A stretch of 64,000 bases of DNA. Source: Streptomyces sp. CB09001 (GTDB lineage Bacteria; Actinomycetota; Actinomycetes; Streptomycetales; Streptomycetaceae). Shown piece after piece: positions 63,406 to 64,000 of the stretch. The notes below the pieces were generated by a model that was not told where the DNA came from, ran no database searches, and was given only the letters and a program-made list of their open reading frames with translations. Each line of letters begins with the position of its first letter. Positions within the stretch are counted from its first letter, which is position 1. The stretch spans positions 2,170,001-2,234,000 of the forward strand of contig NZ_CP026730.1 in the NCBI RefSeq assembly GCF_003369795.1. The letters are read 5' to 3'. A program made the translations under genes and the position numbers.

Positions 63406-64000
63406 ATGGCAGGAACCGCCGGTACGCCGGGCACCCCGCGCGTCCTGCGCGCCATGAACGACCGGGCCGCGCTCGACCTCCTGCTGGAGCACGGGCCGCT
63501 GTCCCGGACCCGGATCGGCAAGCTGACCGGCCTGTCCAAGCCGACCGCCTCGCAGCTGCTGGCCCGGCTGGAGGCTGCGGGGCTGGTCCTGGCCGGGGGG
63601 ACGACCGAGGGACGCCCCGGGCCCGGCGCCCAGCTCTACGAGGTCAACCCGGCCGCCGCGTACGCCGCCGGGATCGACGTCACCCCGGGCCGCGTCCTCG
63701 CCGCGGTCGCCGACGTCACCGGGCGCACCGTCGGCCGGTTCGAGCTGCCCACCCCGGGCCGCCGCACCGTCACCCCCGTCGTCCAGCAGGTCACCGACGC
63801 CCTCGACGGCGCGGTGAAGGCCGCCGGGCTCGCCCGCGACGACGTCCACCGCCTCGTCATCGGCACGCCCGGCGCCTTCGACCCGGGCACCGGACGGCTG
63901 CGGTACGCCTCCCACCTGCCCGGCTGGCACTCCCCCACCCTGCTCGACGAACTCGCCGCCGCGCTGCCGATGCCGGTGGAGTACGAGAACGACGTGAACC
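63406..64000 (+). CDS. csnR: ROK-family repressor, CsnR-like (runs off right edge)
   Basis: The first 198 codons are present. MAGTAGTPGTPRVLRAMNDR leads into a winged helix, LLLEHGPLSRTRIGKLTGLS KPTASQLLARLEAAGLV, then the start of the ROK domain (YAAGIDVTPGRVLAAVADVT, HRLVIGTPGAFDPGTGRLRY, PVEYENDVN). The position next to an AGGAAACTTTCCT palindrome and the syntenic location match csnR, the repressor of chitosanase and of a chitosan-oligosaccharide ABC operon in S. lividans/coelicolor. The transporter genes would be beyond the window. Confidence 0.8.
   Translation, partial: MAGTAGTPGTPRVLRAMNDRAALDLLLEHGPLSRTRIGKLTGLSKPTASQLLARLEAAGLVLAGGTTEGRPGPGAQLYEVNPAAAYAAGIDVTPGRVLAAVADVTGRTVGRFELPTPGRRTVTPVVQQVTDALDGAVKAAGLARDDVHRLVIGTPGAFDPGTGRLRYASHLPGWHSPTLLDELAAALPMPVEYENDVN

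Overview
The window is chromosomal DNA of a Streptomyces (very high G+C, actinobacterial codon use, Streptomyces-type small genes and intergenic palindromes). From memory its gene order follows the Streptomyces coelicolor segment SCO2606 to SCO2657; I could not check this by alignment. Almost everything looks native. The clear exception is a roughly 1 kb integrated-element remnant at tRNA-Gly.

Region by region. (1) 1-10.0 kb, all minus strand: the cell-wall morphogenesis cluster mreB-mreC-mreD-pbp2-rodA, followed by the start of a radical-SAM gene, with ndk, a small membrane protein and folC upstream. (2) 10.2-18.7 kb: valS, a Pro/Tyr/Gly-rich membrane protein, clpX, the clpP1-clpP2 operon with a candidate ClgR site, and trigger factor. 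(3) 18.9-20.2 kb: tRNA-Pro, then tRNA-Gly with a second copy of its 3' half 970 bp away. The two copies bracket a 5'-truncated tyrosine integrase and a small BamE-like ORF, which marks an eroded integrative element. (4) 20.2-31.0 kb: a membrane acyltransferase, an HD protein, a SpoIIE-type phosphatase, an Eis-like acetyltransferase, a Nei-type DNA glycosylase, rpiB, and two closely related amino-acid permeases either side of bioY. (5) 31.1-38.6 kb: sodF behind a textbook Nur box, then an organosulfur-acquisition locus. That locus holds a ROK regulator, a Tat/lipoprotein binding protein, permease, ATPase, flavin monooxygenase and TauD-type dioxygenase. Each half is preceded by a tiny Cys-containing leader ORF with a hairpin just after its stop codon; one encodes only MSCRTFCC. 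(6) 38.7-54.8 kb: a zinc-ribbon protein, a mycothiol nitroreductase relative, two paralogous M1 aminopeptidases, a nuclease-fold protein next to a 27-copy octamer repeat, a large secreted subtilase with calcium-loop motifs, an ECF sigma factor with a membrane partner, asd, a TerD protein and a DUF1203 protein. (7) 55.0-64.0 kb: an EamA transporter divergent from a MarR regulator, malQ, a PLTSE-repeat small protein, a methyltransferase, Uma2 and HNH nucleases, an MscS channel and the start of a CsnR-like ROK repressor preceded by its probable operator.

How the genes work together. The mre/pbp2/rodA proteins should build lateral or spore wall as one elongation complex. ClpP1P2 with ClpX and trigger factor form a proteostasis block. 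The organosulfur genes read as one uptake-and-desulfonation pathway, probably controlled by cysteine or sulfate supply through the leader ORFs. The most unusual features are the twin leader ORFs, the integrase relic that separated tRNA-Gly from its terminator, the octamer array, and palindromic inserts lying in frame inside the second aminopeptidase.
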